A stretch of 64,000 bases of DNA from UBA6265 sp964526965 (GCA_964526965.1 CAZGML010000002.1:74368-138367), one strand, 5' to 3'. Positions 1 to 11,480 are shown, counted from the stretch's first letter. Translations and numbers: made by a program. The notes: generated by a model not told the origin, from the sequence alone.

Positions 1-1
1 C

Positions 2-1474
2 AACGCCAGCCTGCGCACCCAACTCGCGAGTATGTTCGGCATTCGCACTCTTGGCGACCAACATGAGGAGCACGGTTGGCGACCACCGGATACGCTGCTT
101 GGCAACACGCGTTCCTATGAAACATGGGTGCGCAGGCACGATGACGATGAACTACCCGCCAGGCGACGTCGCCGTGCCGATGACCAGCCACCGTCCAGCA
201 ATGGAAACGGGGATAATGGTGGATCGTTCGATTACATTGAAGACGATACACCTTCAGCAATTGGAGAAACCGCCCGCAAAGCAGGCAAGATTCTCGCTGT
301 TGTCGTCGTCATCGCGCTTATTGCCACGATTGCTGGCTGGTATGCATTGCCAAATGTCACGGTCACGGCGACCGTGGAGAGCACCTCTGTTTCAAGTGAG
401 GTGAATTACGCGGTTGCTGCCGACGGCGCGTCGCTGCCGAGCGACATCGAATTCACCGCCCAGGCAGAAGCCGCAGAGGCCGAGGTTCCCTTCGAAATTT
501 CTGTGCCGACCACCGGAGTTGACCGCACTCCGCAGGACACCGCTTCCGGTGAGGTCATCCTCCGCAATCCGACAGGTGAAGAAATCACCGTGCCCGAAGG
601 TACCGAGCTTTCCATCTATCAGGGGATGAGTTACACCACGGACTCTGAAGTAACGGTTGGTCCTGCCGAGAACAATGTCGCCGGCGAGGAGGTCGTGAAC
701 GTCACCGCCACCGAGCCCGGTACCATCGGCAATGCCGAGCCAGGGATGCTCACCGGAATTGTTGAGGACCTCGGTATCCATTACAGCAACCGGGATAGTG
801 CCATCGACGGTGGCACTGATATCGAAGTCAGCATTGTCGATGAAGCCGACCTGGTCGCACTTGAGGACAGCGTTATCAACAACGCCACCCGGGCTGCAGC
901 CGAAGGCTGGACCAGTGAGTTGGCAGAAGGCATGGCAGTGGTGACGCCAAGCGTGACGACCGACCCGATCGACTTCGAGGATTACACCCCTTCCGCCCAA
1001 CCGGGCGAGCAAGCTGAAGAGATCAGCATCTCCGGTACGGTGAATGCAAGTGGCCTGATTTACGACCAGACTTTCGTCGCTGAAGAGACACGGGCATACT
1101 TCCGCGAGAATCTGCAGAACCAGGTGCCGGAGGGATATGAAATCGATCCGGAATCGATTGTGCTCGGGGAGCCGCAGGCTCTCGCCCCCGCGCCGGATAA
1201 CGTCCAATTTCGGGTGGGCGCCGAGGCAACCGCCTATGCGGTGATCGATGAAGACACGCTTGGCGATATTCGCGACGATATGGCCGGACTATCTATGGAA
1301 GAAGCCAAAGCTCGCCTTGACGAGGTCGGGGCCTTTGAATCGTATGATCTCGGCATAAGCCCCGGCTGGTGGTTCGAGCGCATGCCGCAGGATAGCGGCC
1401 GGATTGAAATTCAGGTGGAAGATCCGGGCAGCAATAGTGCAGAACCATCGCCGGAAGCAACGGCAGAAGATTGA
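2..1474 (+). CDS. Baseplate J-like membrane protein (5' partial)
   Basis: The reading frame is open to the left edge of the window, so the ATG at 32 is probably internal and the true N-terminus lies outside. After a charged low-complexity stretch with a run of arginines and a Gly/Asn-rich linker there is one membrane segment (KILAVVVVIALIATIAGWYAL, about residues 86-106 counted from the ATG at 32). About 370 residues of exported beta-rich sequence follow, resembling the baseplate-J/gp47-like proteins that commonly precede ruvX in Chloroflexota. The C-terminus is Ser/Glu/Pro rich. The stop overlaps the ruvX start (TGATG), so the two genes are translationally coupled. Function is unknown. The family assignment comes from recalled similarity and context. 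Confidence 0.6.
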   Translation, partial: NASLRTQLASMFGIRTLGDQHEEHGWRPPDTLLGNTRSYETWVRRHDDDELPARRRRRADDQPPSSNGNGDNGGSFDYIEDDTPSAIGETARKAGKILAVVVVIALIATIAGWYALPNVTVTATVESTSVSSEVNYAVAADGASLPSDIEFTAQAEAAEAEVPFEISVPTTGVDRTPQDTASGEVILRNPTGEEITVPEGTELSIYQGMSYTTDSEVTVGPAENNVAGEEVVNVTATEPGTIGNAEPGMLTGIVEDLGIHYSNRDSAIDGGTDIEVSIVDEADLVALEDSVINNATRAAAEGWTSELAEGMAVVTPSVTTDPIDFEDYTPSAQPGEQAEEISISGTVNASGLIYDQTFVAEETRAYFRENLQNQVPEGYEIDPESIVLGEPQALAPAPDNVQFRVGAEATAYAVIDEDTLGDIRDDMAGLSMEEAKARLDEVGAFESYDLGISPGWWFERMPQDSGRIEIQVEDPGSNSAEPSPEATAED

Positions 1475-1902
1475 TGAAGATGGAACGATTGCTCGGCCTG
1501 GATATAGGTGAGCGCCGGATCGGTGTGGCTGTGAGCGATGAGCTCGGGATGATTGCAAGCCCGATTGCTACAATCGACGCCCGCAAAGACGTCGCGAAGG
1601 AACTGCGGGAACTCGTCGAGAAATACGCTGTTTCACGGCTGATAGTCGGACTCCCGGTTGGTATGTCGGGCCGTGAGGGGCCCCAGGCCGCCGAGGTGCG
1701 TGGAATCGCCGACGAGCTTGGCAAATCCCTGGGTGTTGAAATTGTTTATAGCGACGAAAGGCTCTCCTCTTCCGTCGCAAACCAGGCGCTTATTGGCCAG
1801 GGCACTCGCAGGGGCAAACGTAAGCAGCAAATCGATGCGATGGCGGCCGCGGTAATCCTGCAAGGCTACCTGGATAACGAACGGTGGAAATCGGGGAAAT
1901 AG
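1474..1902 (+). CDS. ruvX: Holliday junction resolvase-like RuvX/YqgF
   Basis: This is a 142-residue protein of the YqgF/RuvX RNase H-fold family, which acts on Holliday junctions and in pre-16S rRNA 5' end processing. The N-terminal motif LGLDIGERRIGVAVSD carries the first catalytic Asp. LIVGLPVGMSG is the usual central motif, YSDERLSS carries the Asp-Glu pair, and QQIDAMAAAVILQGYL closes the active site. Length is normal for the family. I take the ATG at 1474, which overlaps the upstream stop as TGATG; a TTG three bases earlier is also possible. Confidence 0.93.
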   Translation: MKMERLLGLDIGERRIGVAVSDELGMIASPIATIDARKDVAKELRELVEKYAVSRLIVGLPVGMSGREGPQAAEVRGIADELGKSLGVEIVYSDERLSSSVANQALIGQGTRRGKRKQQIDAMAAAVILQGYLDNERWKSGK

Positions 1903-1985
1903 AAGCGTAGGCACGGAAGTTACCGTGGTACTATGAACACATCACGACCCACACACGGCCGTTGATGTTACATGGAGAGAAGATC

Positions 1986-2276
1986 ATGAAAAAGCTGATC
2001 ATTGCCGTTGTGCAGAACGAAGATGCCGACGCCGTAGTCGACGCGCTGCTGGAAGAAGATTTCCGCGCCACCCGACTGGCCAGTACAGGTGGCTTCCTTC
2101 GCCGTGGCAATACAACCCTGATGATCGGTGCTGAAGAAGATCAAATCGAACAGGTGCTGGAGCTCATCCAGCAGCACGCGCACGCTGGCCAGCCGGTAAC
2201 CGTGCAGGGTCAGCCCAGCAAGCCGGCTGCTGCAACAGTGTTCGTGCTCGATCTCGAAGAGTATCAGCGTCTTTAG
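1986..2276 (+). CDS. Cyclic-di-AMP receptor, DarA/PstA-like (YaaQ family)
   Basis: This 96-residue protein belongs to the PII-like DarA/PstA family (formerly DUF970), cytosolic trimers that bind cyclic di-AMP. It begins MKKLIIAVVQNEDA and has the conserved block ATRLASTGGFLRRGNTTLM, where the Thr-Gly-Gly-Phe segment forms part of the ligand site, then IGAEEDQIEQVLELI. The ATG at 1986 follows a GGAGAG ribosome-binding site; an in-frame start further upstream has none. The protein is slightly shorter than the usual 109 residues. Partner proteins are generally unknown. In Gram-positive bacteria the ligand links potassium, osmotic and cell-wall homeostasis, which fits the wall hydrolases in this window only as inference. 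Confidence 0.88.
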   Translation: MKKLIIAVVQNEDADAVVDALLEEDFRATRLASTGGFLRRGNTTLMIGAEEDQIEQVLELIQQHAHAGQPVTVQGQPSKPAAATVFVLDLEEYQRL

Positions 2277-2359
2277 TTGCAGGACGTTCACAGAATTTGT
2301 AACCGCGCCGGGGTATGCCCCGGCGTTGGTGTTTCATTCAACAGGTGAGGCCATCGCTC

Positions 2360-3694
2360 ATGGGAATGCTCATCAACCAATCATCCTTCCGTTCCGAAAT
2401 GTTGGAACTCGCACCGGTTACCAGGCCAGTTGTTGGCACTGTGCTTGTTCCGGGCAGCAAAAGCATCACCAACCGCGCATTGCCGATTGCTGCGCTCGCC
2501 GAGGGGGAAACGGTGCTGACAGGCGCGCTCTTCTCCGATGACACCCGGTACATGGCAGCTGCGCTCAATCAGCTCGGGATTCGCGTTTCCAGCGATCCTC
2601 AGGCACAAAGCTTCACTGTTACGGGTAGTAATGGGGAAGTTCCGGCCGAGAGTGCCGAACTCTTCCTTGGCAATAGCGGCACCAGTGTTCGCTTCCTGGC
2701 GGCAATGGTCGCGCTCGGTAATGGCACATACGTACTTGACGGCGTGCCACGAATGCGCGAGCGCCCGATCGATCCGATGCTGAAAGCGCTGCGGGATCTC
2801 GGCGTAAACGCCACCTCACAGCTGACAGAGGGGTATCCGCCGATCAAAATTGAAGCGGCGGGGATTTCAGGTGATACCGTCACCATGGCCGGCAACAAAA
2901 GCAGTCAGTATTTCACGGGCCTGTTGATGGCCGCGCCGTACGCGGCGAACGGAATAACGATCAACGTCGAGGGTGAACTCGTCTCCGAGCCATATATCGA
3001 TATCACTGCAGATGTGATGGCTGCGTTTGGCGTCGAAGTCGAAATCGATGAAGACTACCGGCAATTTAAGGTCGCCCCGGGCCAACGATACCAGGGGCAG
3101 GTCTACAACATTGAGCCAGATGCCAGTAATGCCAGCTACTTCTTTGCAGCTGCAGCGATCACTGGCGGCGAAGTACGAGTAGATGGTCTTGGCATTGAAT
3201 CGCTACAGGGCGACCTCGATTTCGTTTACATCCTCGAGGAGATGGGCGCTACGGTTGAAGTGCTGGACGATGAAACCGTGGTACGCGGCCCCGAGGGTGG
3301 CAAGCTCCGTGGTGGGGAGTTTGATATGACCGAGGTCTCGGACACTGCCCAGACCCTCGCCGCCATTGCCCCGTTTGCAGACAGCCCGGTCACCATTCGT
3401 GGCGTGGCGCACAATCGCATTAAGGAAACGGATCGCATTGCGAATGTCGCCATCGAACTGCGCAAGCTCGGCCAGCAGGTCGAGGAGTTCGAAGATGGTA
3501 TGACCATCACACCAGCACCGGTGAAGCCAGCAGAAATCGAAACCTACGATGATCATCGCATGGCGATGAGCTTTGGTATTACCGGCTTGCGTGCGCCGGG
3601 AGTGCGCATTCTCGATCCCGATTGCACCGCCAAAACGTTCCCGGATTATTTCGACAGGTTGATTGAGTTGACGGGCACAAACCGAATAATCTAG
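2360..3694 (+). CDS. aroA: 3-phosphoshikimate 1-carboxyvinyltransferase (EPSP synthase)
   Basis: This is the cytosolic shikimate-pathway enzyme that joins PEP to shikimate-3-phosphate. The 444-residue product has PGSKSITNRALPIAALAEG (substrate-binding Lys-Ser), LGNSGTSVRFLAA, MRERPIDPML, KETDRIANVAIELRKLG and the C-terminal DDHRMAMSFGI, all typical of a complete two-domain enzyme. The Gly-Asn-Ser-Gly-Thr loop is GNSGTS rather than the GNAGTA form, as in class II-like enzymes. The ATG at 2360 has AGGTGAGG about ten bases upstream. It stands alone, with no other shikimate gene in the window. Confidence 0.96.
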   Translation: MGMLINQSSFRSEMLELAPVTRPVVGTVLVPGSKSITNRALPIAALAEGETVLTGALFSDDTRYMAAALNQLGIRVSSDPQAQSFTVTGSNGEVPAESAELFLGNSGTSVRFLAAMVALGNGTYVLDGVPRMRERPIDPMLKALRDLGVNATSQLTEGYPPIKIEAAGISGDTVTMAGNKSSQYFTGLLMAAPYAANGITINVEGELVSEPYIDITADVMAAFGVEVEIDEDYRQFKVAPGQRYQGQVYNIEPDASNASYFFAAAAITGGEVRVDGLGIESLQGDLDFVYILEEMGATVEVLDDETVVRGPEGGKLRGGEFDMTEVSDTAQTLAAIAPFADSPVTIRGVAHNRIKETDRIANVAIELRKLGQQVEEFEDGMTITPAPVKPAEIETYDDHRMAMSFGITGLRAPGVRILDPDCTAKTFPDYFDRLIELTGTNRII

Positions 3695-3968
3695 GCGAAT
3701 CGTACAATTGGGTGTAACCAAATACCGATTTGGAACGTTTGAATTGGTGAGGGGTGGCGTACCCGGACAACATGTCCTCACTCTTCCCTTTCCCAATCGC
3801 GCCACCTCGCGGTGGCGGCCGCAGTCCACTGTGGTCGCCATTTCCGGGGAGAGGGCACGGTATTTGCAGGTTCACTACCTCCATACAGGTATGATGTAGG
3901 CAATGTCGAACAATTTGGATTCTGCGCAGGGCATCGACGATCAGCGGTGGAAGAGAGGAACGGCATTC

Positions 3969-6900
3969 ATGGCACAACCACACAAACGCAAGAAGACATC
4001 CGGCGTTCGCGGGATCAGTGGTTCCGGAGCGTTTTTGCATTGGCTGGGCATGCTTGCCATGGTGGTTGGCCTCTTTGCGCCACTTGCCACCACACAGGCT
4101 GCTACCACACCCATGTCGGCGGAACAGGTGATGATGAAGGCTGCACAGCAACCGTTTGATACGGAAACAGCCGACTTCCAGCGCGTTGTGCTGGTTGGCG
4201 ATTTCCAGCAACAGGTTGGCTGTAGCGATTGGGATACCAATTGTGGCCAGACACAGCTTGAGAATATCAATGGCTTCTGGACCGGTGTCTACGGAGTGCC
4301 GCCAGGTACCTGGAGCTGGGAGTTAGTGGCCGTGGACTGGGCCGGAACTGAATACTCGGTTTCCGAGGGCCAGGTGAGTGTCGGTGAAGGCCAGAATGGA
4401 ATCTACGCAGAGTTCAACAGCGCATCCCGAGATAACAACGTATGGGCAACGACCGGTATCGCCTTTGCGACCGGATCGTTTGGTGATATCGCTCTCGCCC
4501 AGGATGGCGACGGCTTTGTTGCCAATGCGCTGAACATATCCACCTCGGGTTGGGTGGATATGCAGGTAACCGTTAATGGTGAACTCACCCAGACCGGCGC
4601 CGAGTTTCAGGAAGGCGTAAGCCGGGTGTCCTTTGATGCCACCGGGAATATCACAAACGTCGAACATCAGGGATATGCAGAAGTCACGGTTCAGCGCACG
4701 GATGCCGATGGCAACCCGCTGAACGGTAGCTGCTTCGTGCTCGAAGGCCCCTCCCAAAGCCGTGGCTGTGATTCAGATGGCAGCACCGATGGTTCCGCCG
4801 ATGGATCGACCACGCTTCGGTTCCCGGGCGGATTCGAGCCCGGTACCTATACGCTCCGTGAAACCAGTGCCGCGGAAGGCGCCGAACCGCTCGCCGACCA
4901 ACAGGTCGACGTGCAGCAGGGGCAATCCACTATCGAGGCACGCTCCGAGGGTGAACCGACGCCGGAAACCGGTGATCTCGTTGTGCTGCGCCAGGATGAA
5001 GCCGGTAACCCGGTTGGTGGCGCCTGCTTTGAAATCATCAATGCCAGCGGTGAAGTCGTAGAAGGCGCCTGTGATGAAGATGGCGATGTTGCCGACGATG
5101 GCCGTATTGGCCTGCTGGGCGTGCCTGCCGGTGATTACACGCTGAGCGAATCACGCACGCCGGAAGGCTATGAACCCGCTGCTGATATGCAGGTCAGCGT
5201 GTTACCGAACGATGTCACCAATCAGCCAGTCCAGAGCGCAGCCCTTCCATCGGACGAACCAGTCGAGACGGAAGAGGTCAGCGACGACGTCACTGAAGAA
5301 GCAGGTGGCGGTCTCATCGAGACGGAAGAAGCTACTGATGAGGTGACTGAAGAGGCCACCGAAGATCTTATAGAGACGGAAGCGGTTACGGAAGTTGCGA
5401 CCGAGGAACCAGCGGACGTCACGACAACGGGACGCATCGTTGTTTATCGCGAGGACGAGCAGGGTAACCCTGTCGGCGGATCCTGTTTCGAAGTAATTGA
5501 CAGCAATGGTCAGATCGTCGGCGAGGCTTGCGATGAAGATGGGCTCGCCCCTGACGATGGCTCGACCGGTATTGAAGATGTGCCGGTTGGCGATTACATC
5601 ATGGTTGAATCCCGCGTACCGGAAGGCTATGAACAGTCTCCGGATACGCCGGTAACCGTGACCGAAGGCGATGTGATTTACACCGTCTCCTCGGCTGCGA
5701 TGCCCGCTACGGAAGAACCTGTTGAGACCGAGGAAGTCACGGAAGAGGCTACCGAAGACCTCATTGAGACTGAGGAGGTAACCGAGCCGGCGACAGAGGA
5801 AGCCACCGAAGAGGCCACAGAAGAACCGACTGCGGTCGGCCGAATAGTTGTTTACCGTGAGGACGAGGCTGGTAATCCGGTTGGCGGGTCCTGCTTCGAA
5901 GTCATCAATAGTGAGGGCGAGGTCGTCGGTGCCAATTGTGACGAAGATGGCATTGCCCCCGACGATGGCTCTACCGGCGTCAACGATGTGCCGGTCGGTG
6001 ATCACACCATGGTGGAGTCTCGTGTACCGGAAGGGTACGAGCAGGCACCGGATACACCGGTAACTGTTACCGAGGGCGATGTTATCTACACCGTCTCCTC
6101 GCCAGCACTCCCGGCAACCGAAGAGGCGACAGAGGAAGCCACTGAACCGACAACCGAAGAGGTAGTCGAAGAAGAGACAGAAGAAGCTGGCTTGCAGAGC
6201 GTGGATGGCGCGGCGCTTCAGGTGACATACGATTACGATGAAGCCCAACCAGAAGCCTGTGTGAAGTTGGAGACCCAGGCCGCAATTGGTGGACTGGAAG
6301 TTCCGTACGCTTGTGATAACGGCGAAAACGACCAGGATCCGGAGCTCGGGTCAATCCGAATGGAGTCCCTCAATCCGGGCGACTACGACCTGGTGGTATA
6401 CGAGGGTCCAGCCGAACTTGTCCAGTTGGAACCCCAGTCAGTCACCCTGCAGGAGGGTCAGCTCGTTCCGCTCGCGCTCGAAAGCGCGCAACCTGAGGTC
6501 ACGACGTTTACCGTCCAGACAACTGATGCCGCTGGCAACCCGATCGGTGGCGCCAGCTATATCCTGAACGAGACCGGGGAGCCGGTTACTGCTGACGACA
6601 GCGGCAATGTGACATTCGAGGGCGTGACACCTGGTGAGAACACCGTCCGCATGACGGCTGCTCCGAATGGCTATAATCTCGCCGAACCGGATACGCAAAC
6701 CATCACCGTCGCTGCCGACGGCACCACCACAGCCACGTTCCAGGTTACGCAGGCGACAACCAACTTCACCGTTCAGACGACGGATGCCGATGGCAATACG
6801 ATTGGTGGCGCCAGCTATATCCTGAATGAAACCGGTGAACCGGTTGCTGCTGACGACAGCGGCAATGTGACATTCGACAACGTCGCCCCCGGCGAGCACA

Positions 6901-9900
6901 CGATTCGCATGACCANNNNNNNNNNNNNNNNNNNNNNNNNNNNNNNNNNNNNNNNNNNNNNNNNNNNNNNNNNNNNNNNNNNNNNNNNNNNNNNNNNNNN
7001 NNNNNNNNNNNNNNNCTGATGCCGATGGCAATCCGGTCGGTGGCGCCAGCTATATCCTGAACGAGACCGGGGAGCCGGTTGCTGCTGACGACAGCGGCAA
7101 TGTGACGTTCGACAACGTCGCCCCCGGCGAGCACACCGTCCGCATGACCAGTGCTCCGGCTGGCTATAACCTCGCCGATCCAGACACGCAGACCGTGGCC
7201 GTCGTCGCTGATGGTTCAACAACAGCGACGTTCCAGGTTACGCAGGCGACAACCAGCTTCACTGTTCAAACCACGGATGCCGCTGGCAACCCGATCGGTG
7301 GCGCCAGCTATATCCTGAACGAGACCGGTGAACCGGTTATCGCTGACGACAGTGGCAATGTGACATTCGACAACGTCGCCCCCGGCGAGCACACGATTCG
7401 CATGACCAGTGCTCCCGCCGGCTACAACCTCGCCGATCCTGATACGCAGACGGTGACTGTCGCAGCCGACGGAACCACGACGGTGACGTTCCAGGTTACG
7501 CAGGCGACGACCAGCTTCACGGTCCAGACGACTGATGCCGATGGCAATCCGGTCGGTGGCGCCAGCTATATCCTGAACGAGACCGGTGAACCGGTTATCG
7601 CTGACGACAGTGGCAATGTGACATTCGACAACGTCGCCCCCGGCGAGCACACGATTCGCATGACCAGTGCTCCCGCCGGCTACAACCTCGCCGATCCTGA
7701 TACGCAGACGGTGACCGTCGCCGCTGATGGTTCAACAACAGTGACGTTCCAGGTGAGCGAGATCACCGTCGACATCGTGGTGAACACCGTCGATGAATCG
7801 ACTGGTGACTCAGTTGGCGGCGCGTGCTACACGCTGGATGACGGCGAAGTAGTCTGCGACGACGATTCGACCGGTCAGGTCATCTTCGAGGATGAAGCCC
7901 CTGGTGAACACACACTCTCCATGGAATCAGCGCCAGCCGGATTCGAGCCTGTCGCCGATCAGGTAATCCCTGCAGAAACCACAAACATCAACATCGGCCT
8001 CCAGCAAGCAACCGGTAGCGTTGAGGTCTCAGTCGTTGACGGAGAAAGCAACCCGGTTGATGGTGCGTGCGTCCAGTTGGACGATGGCACACCGCTCTGT
8101 GATGAAGGCGATCTCGGTGGGGTCTTCACCTTTACTGACANNNNNNNNNNNNNNNNNNNNNNNNNNNNNNNNNNNNNNNNNNNNNNNNNNNNNNNNNNNN
8201 NNNNNNNNNNNNNNNNNNNNNNNNNNNNNNNNNNNNNNNNCGCAGGTCGTCAACGTGGTCGCTAACGAGACCGCCACAGCCACCTTCACGCTTACCGAAG
8301 CCCCACCAGAAGTCGGAAACGTCGAGGTTTCGGCCGTCGATGGAGATGGCAGTCCTGTTGATGGTGCGTGCGTCCAATTAGACGACGGCACACCGCTCTG
8401 TGATGAAGGCGATCTCGGTGGGGTCTTCACCTTTACTGACATCACCGTTGGCGAACACAACGTTACAATCACGCAGATTCCAGACGGTTACGATCCGCTG
8501 TCCGACGGTGATGAAACGCAGGTCGTCAACGTGGTCGCTAACGAGACCGCCACAGCCACCTTCACGCTTACAGAAACGCCGCCGGCAACGGGTAATCTCG
8601 ATGTCACAGTGCTCTATGGCGATGAGTCCGAGGTTCCCAACGCCTGTGTCACAGTCACCATGGAAGAAGAAGGCATCACCGAAACCGCATGCGATGAAAC
8701 GGGCGACGGCGTTGTCCACTTCCAGGATCTCCTGGCCGGTACCTATCTGGTTACGCTCGACACGGAGCAGTACGAAGGACCGCCAATTGAGGAGGTTGTT
8801 CCAGTCTCCGGCACTGTTCTGGCCGGTGAAACCGGTACGGCTACGCTCTACCTGACCCAGCAGCCGACTACTGGCTCGCTCGAGATCACGGTTCAGTCCG
8901 ATGGCTCCAATGTCGCTGGCGCATGCTTCACCGTGGGCGGGGAAACGATCTGCGACGATGGGTCTGGGGATACAAACACGACGCCCGGTGTTGTGACGAT
9001 TACGGGCATTGAGCCGACCGATAGCCTCGAAGTTACGATGTCGACGGTGCCGGACGGCTACCAGGAGCCGGCTAGCCAGAATGTCTCCATCGCGGCTGGC
9101 GGAACGACATCAATTGAGTTCAATCTCGAAGCCGATGTGTTGCCAGGCAGCGTCACGGTGCTCACCACAGATAGCAACGGCAACGTGCTCGAGGATGCGT
9201 GCTACCGACTGGTACAAGGCTCGACGGTTATCGGACCAATTTGTGATTCCGAGCCCGCCGACGGCGAGGTGCTCTTCGAGGATGTGCCTGCCGGCGAGTA
9301 TCGCCTGGAGCAGACACGTCGACCAGCGAGTCAGTATGAGAGCCCGGCCTCCAGGAACGTCACGGTAAATGCCGGTGAAAACACCAATGTCGAAGTTGAA
9401 ATGGCCCAGCGTGCCGGTCAGCTCCGCATCACTACGGTCGACGCCGACGATACATCTGTCGTGCTGGAAGGCGCCTGCTACGTACTGTCAGGAGCATCCG
9501 AATTCGGCCCATTCTGTGATGCCGATGACGGCAACAGAGATGGCATCGTTCGGTTCACCAACGTGCCGGCAGGTGAGTACGAGCTAAGCCAAACAGTCTC
9601 TACTGCGGGCTACGATTCCGCAGCGAATCGCACCGTCACGATCAACCCGGGTGGAAGCACCCAGATCACGGTCGCGAACGAGCGTGTGGAGCCACCGGCC
9701 GAATCCGGTACGTTGGTTGTGATCCCGCTCGATCCGGATGGCAACGCCGTTCAGGGCGGATGCTACCAGGTGTTCGATGGCAACTCTCCGGTCACCGGTC
9801 GCATTTGCGATAACGCCGACGACCAGCCCGCGAGCATTACCTTCGAGAACTTGCCGGTCGGCGACCTCACATTGCGAGAAACGTTGGCGCCATCGCCAGA

Positions 9901-11467
9901 TTGGCAGATCGCTGCCGATATCAGCGTTACGATCGCCAATAACGAGACCACTACGGTAGAGGTTCCGCACCAGCTCAAGCGCGGTAACGTCGTTGTACAG
10001 GCGGTGAACTCCGTCGGCCTGCCATTGCAGGGTGCATGTTTCAACCTCACCAATGCTGGTGATATGGATATCTGCACCGATTCCACCGGTCAGGCCACTG
10101 TGAGCGGACTGATCCCCGGTGTGCGTGAACTCACGCAAGTCGAGGCGCCGTTTGGCTACAAGCTGAACGAAACCCCGCGCGAAGTCACGGTGCACCCAGG
10201 CCAGACCACCACAGTTCGCGTGGTGTTCGAGAACGAACCACCGCCGAACACCGGTACGGTTCAGGTTCAGAAGTTCTACTGCCCGGCCGGTGAAGATGGA
10301 GCGCGAACGGCGTTCCTTGGTGGAGCACAGGGTAACCAGGAACTTCAGCAAACCGCCGGATGTGAGCCGGGTGTCGCCAGCTTCACGCTTGAGGCGGAAG
10401 ACGGTAGTACCGAAAGTAACGCAGAGTTCAGCACCAACGAGGAGGGGCGCGCCCAGTTGACCGCTGTGGAAGGTATCTACCTCCTCACGGAAACCGATCC
10501 GGATATGCCAGGTAACTCGGCTGCACGGCTGCGAGTAGGCGTTGGCCAGATGACCACCGTTATCGTGATCAACTACGTCGCGCCGCCGGAGCCGGCCCCG
10601 GTAACCATCAACGTTGAGGGGTACACCTGCGAGCCGGGCTTCAACGGTAGTTCATTCGTGGACTTCCAGAATGGTTGTATGGCCGAGAGCCAGTTGACGA
10701 ACCAGATCACGGTCCGCGCGGAAGCAGAAGCCCGGTACAAGCGAGCTACGGGCGATACGGGTGAACTGGGCAAGACCACCTTCACAGACCTGCCAGCTGG
10801 CACATACAGCATTTGGGCGGAGCGTCCGCACACGGTGCCGGTGAGCTACATGTTCTGTGGTGTGGATCCGAACAACCCCGGCCTGAAGACGGTGAACGGC
10901 ACGGTAACAGCCGAACTCCAAAGTGGATCGGAAATCCACTGTCGGGTCTTCCAGGTGCCGCCGCTGTATGACGCTGATCACGGCGCTATCCAGGTGCAGA
11001 AGTACAACTGCCCGCTCACCGAGCGCCAGCGTGGTTACGACTACGAGAATGAATGCGAACGCGCGACGGAACCCGTTCCGTTCGAGATTCAGCAGATCGA
11101 TCCGAAGTCCGGTGATCTGGTGGGCGACCCGGTTCGGGTGAACACCAACGCTGACGGAATCGTCCAGTTCCCGATGTTGTTGCCGGGTACCTACAAGCTC
11201 ACGGAAGTCGATGGCGAGTGGTGCTTCGCGCAGTCCAACAGTGTGGATGCAAACGGAGATGTCGTTGTGCGACAAGACAAGCTCAGTGAAGTCTGGGTCT
11301 ACAACTGCGTCGGCACGAAGACACCGCCGAATACGGGCTCCGGCGATGCGGCCGGCCCAGCCGGAGCGGATGGAGGCATCAGCCCGATTGAGGTGCTGCC
11401 GAACCTGATCTGGCCAACGGTATTGTTGGCAGGTTGGATGATCCTCCGGAATCGTAAGCAGGCATAG
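3969..11467 (+). CDS. Giant surface protein: X25-like module, SpaA-like repeats, C-terminal anchor (two assembly gaps)
   Basis: This is one gene read in three apparent frames because of N runs at 6916-7015 and 8141-8240. The ATG at 3969, with GAGAGGAA upstream, is preferred to the one at 3903. A basic N-terminus and hydrophobic core form a signal peptide ending near TTQA. The first module (GDFQQQVGCSDWDTNC, then FWTGVYGVPPGTWSWELVA) resembles the X25 module of pullulanases. About 20 beta-sandwich units of the SpaA/prealbumin type follow (pattern DADGNPVGGxCFxI ... DVPxGxYxLxE), many with a Cys pair. They include three units joined by Thr/Glu linkers and five near-identical 86-residue units. 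The C-terminus has PPNTG, a Gly/Ala stretch, a hydrophobic segment (LIWPTVLLAGWMIL) and a basic tail, suggesting anchoring. At least about 2,500 residues. Probable stalk or adhesin; ligand unknown. Confidence 0.85.
6507..7773 (+). repeat. Five tandem 258-bp units within the giant surface gene
   Basis: Units start at 6507, 6765, about 7000 (inside the first gap), 7258 and 7516, spaced exactly 258 bp (86 codons). Each begins FTVQTTDA and contains GGASYILNETGEPV, DDSGNVTFDNVAPGEHT and YNLADPDTQTVTVAADG. The last three are almost identical at nucleotide level, pointing to recent duplication or gene conversion. The true copy number is uncertain because the first gap lies inside the array. Confidence 0.9.
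6916..7015. other. Assembly gap (100 N) inside the 86-residue repeat array
   Basis: The run is exactly 100 N, a placeholder of unknown true length. By comparison with neighbouring repeats, 123 bases are needed to join the flanks in phase for one continuous unit, and 123 is a multiple of three. The frame change across the gap is therefore an artefact of the 100-base placeholder. Confidence 0.95.
8141..8240. other. Assembly gap (100 N) inside a second repeat pair
   Basis: The flanks match the next copy at 8334-8560: GACGATGGCACACCGCTCTG-type sequence before the gap and CGCAGGTCGTCAACGTGGTC after it. In that intact copy 75 bases separate the same flanks, again a multiple of three, so the reading frame is restored when the placeholder is ignored. 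Confidence 0.93.
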
Positions 11468-11480
11468 GTTGTCTCGCGCA

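Noticed and set aside
2315..2359. Upstream start of aroA at 2315
   Set aside because: The ATG at 2360 has a better ribosome-binding site and the extra residues do not match the enzyme family.
5202..6248. Long reverse frame of 348 codons inside the giant repeat gene
   Set aside because: It mirrors the repetitive coding sequence, has no ribosome-binding site and no recognisable family.
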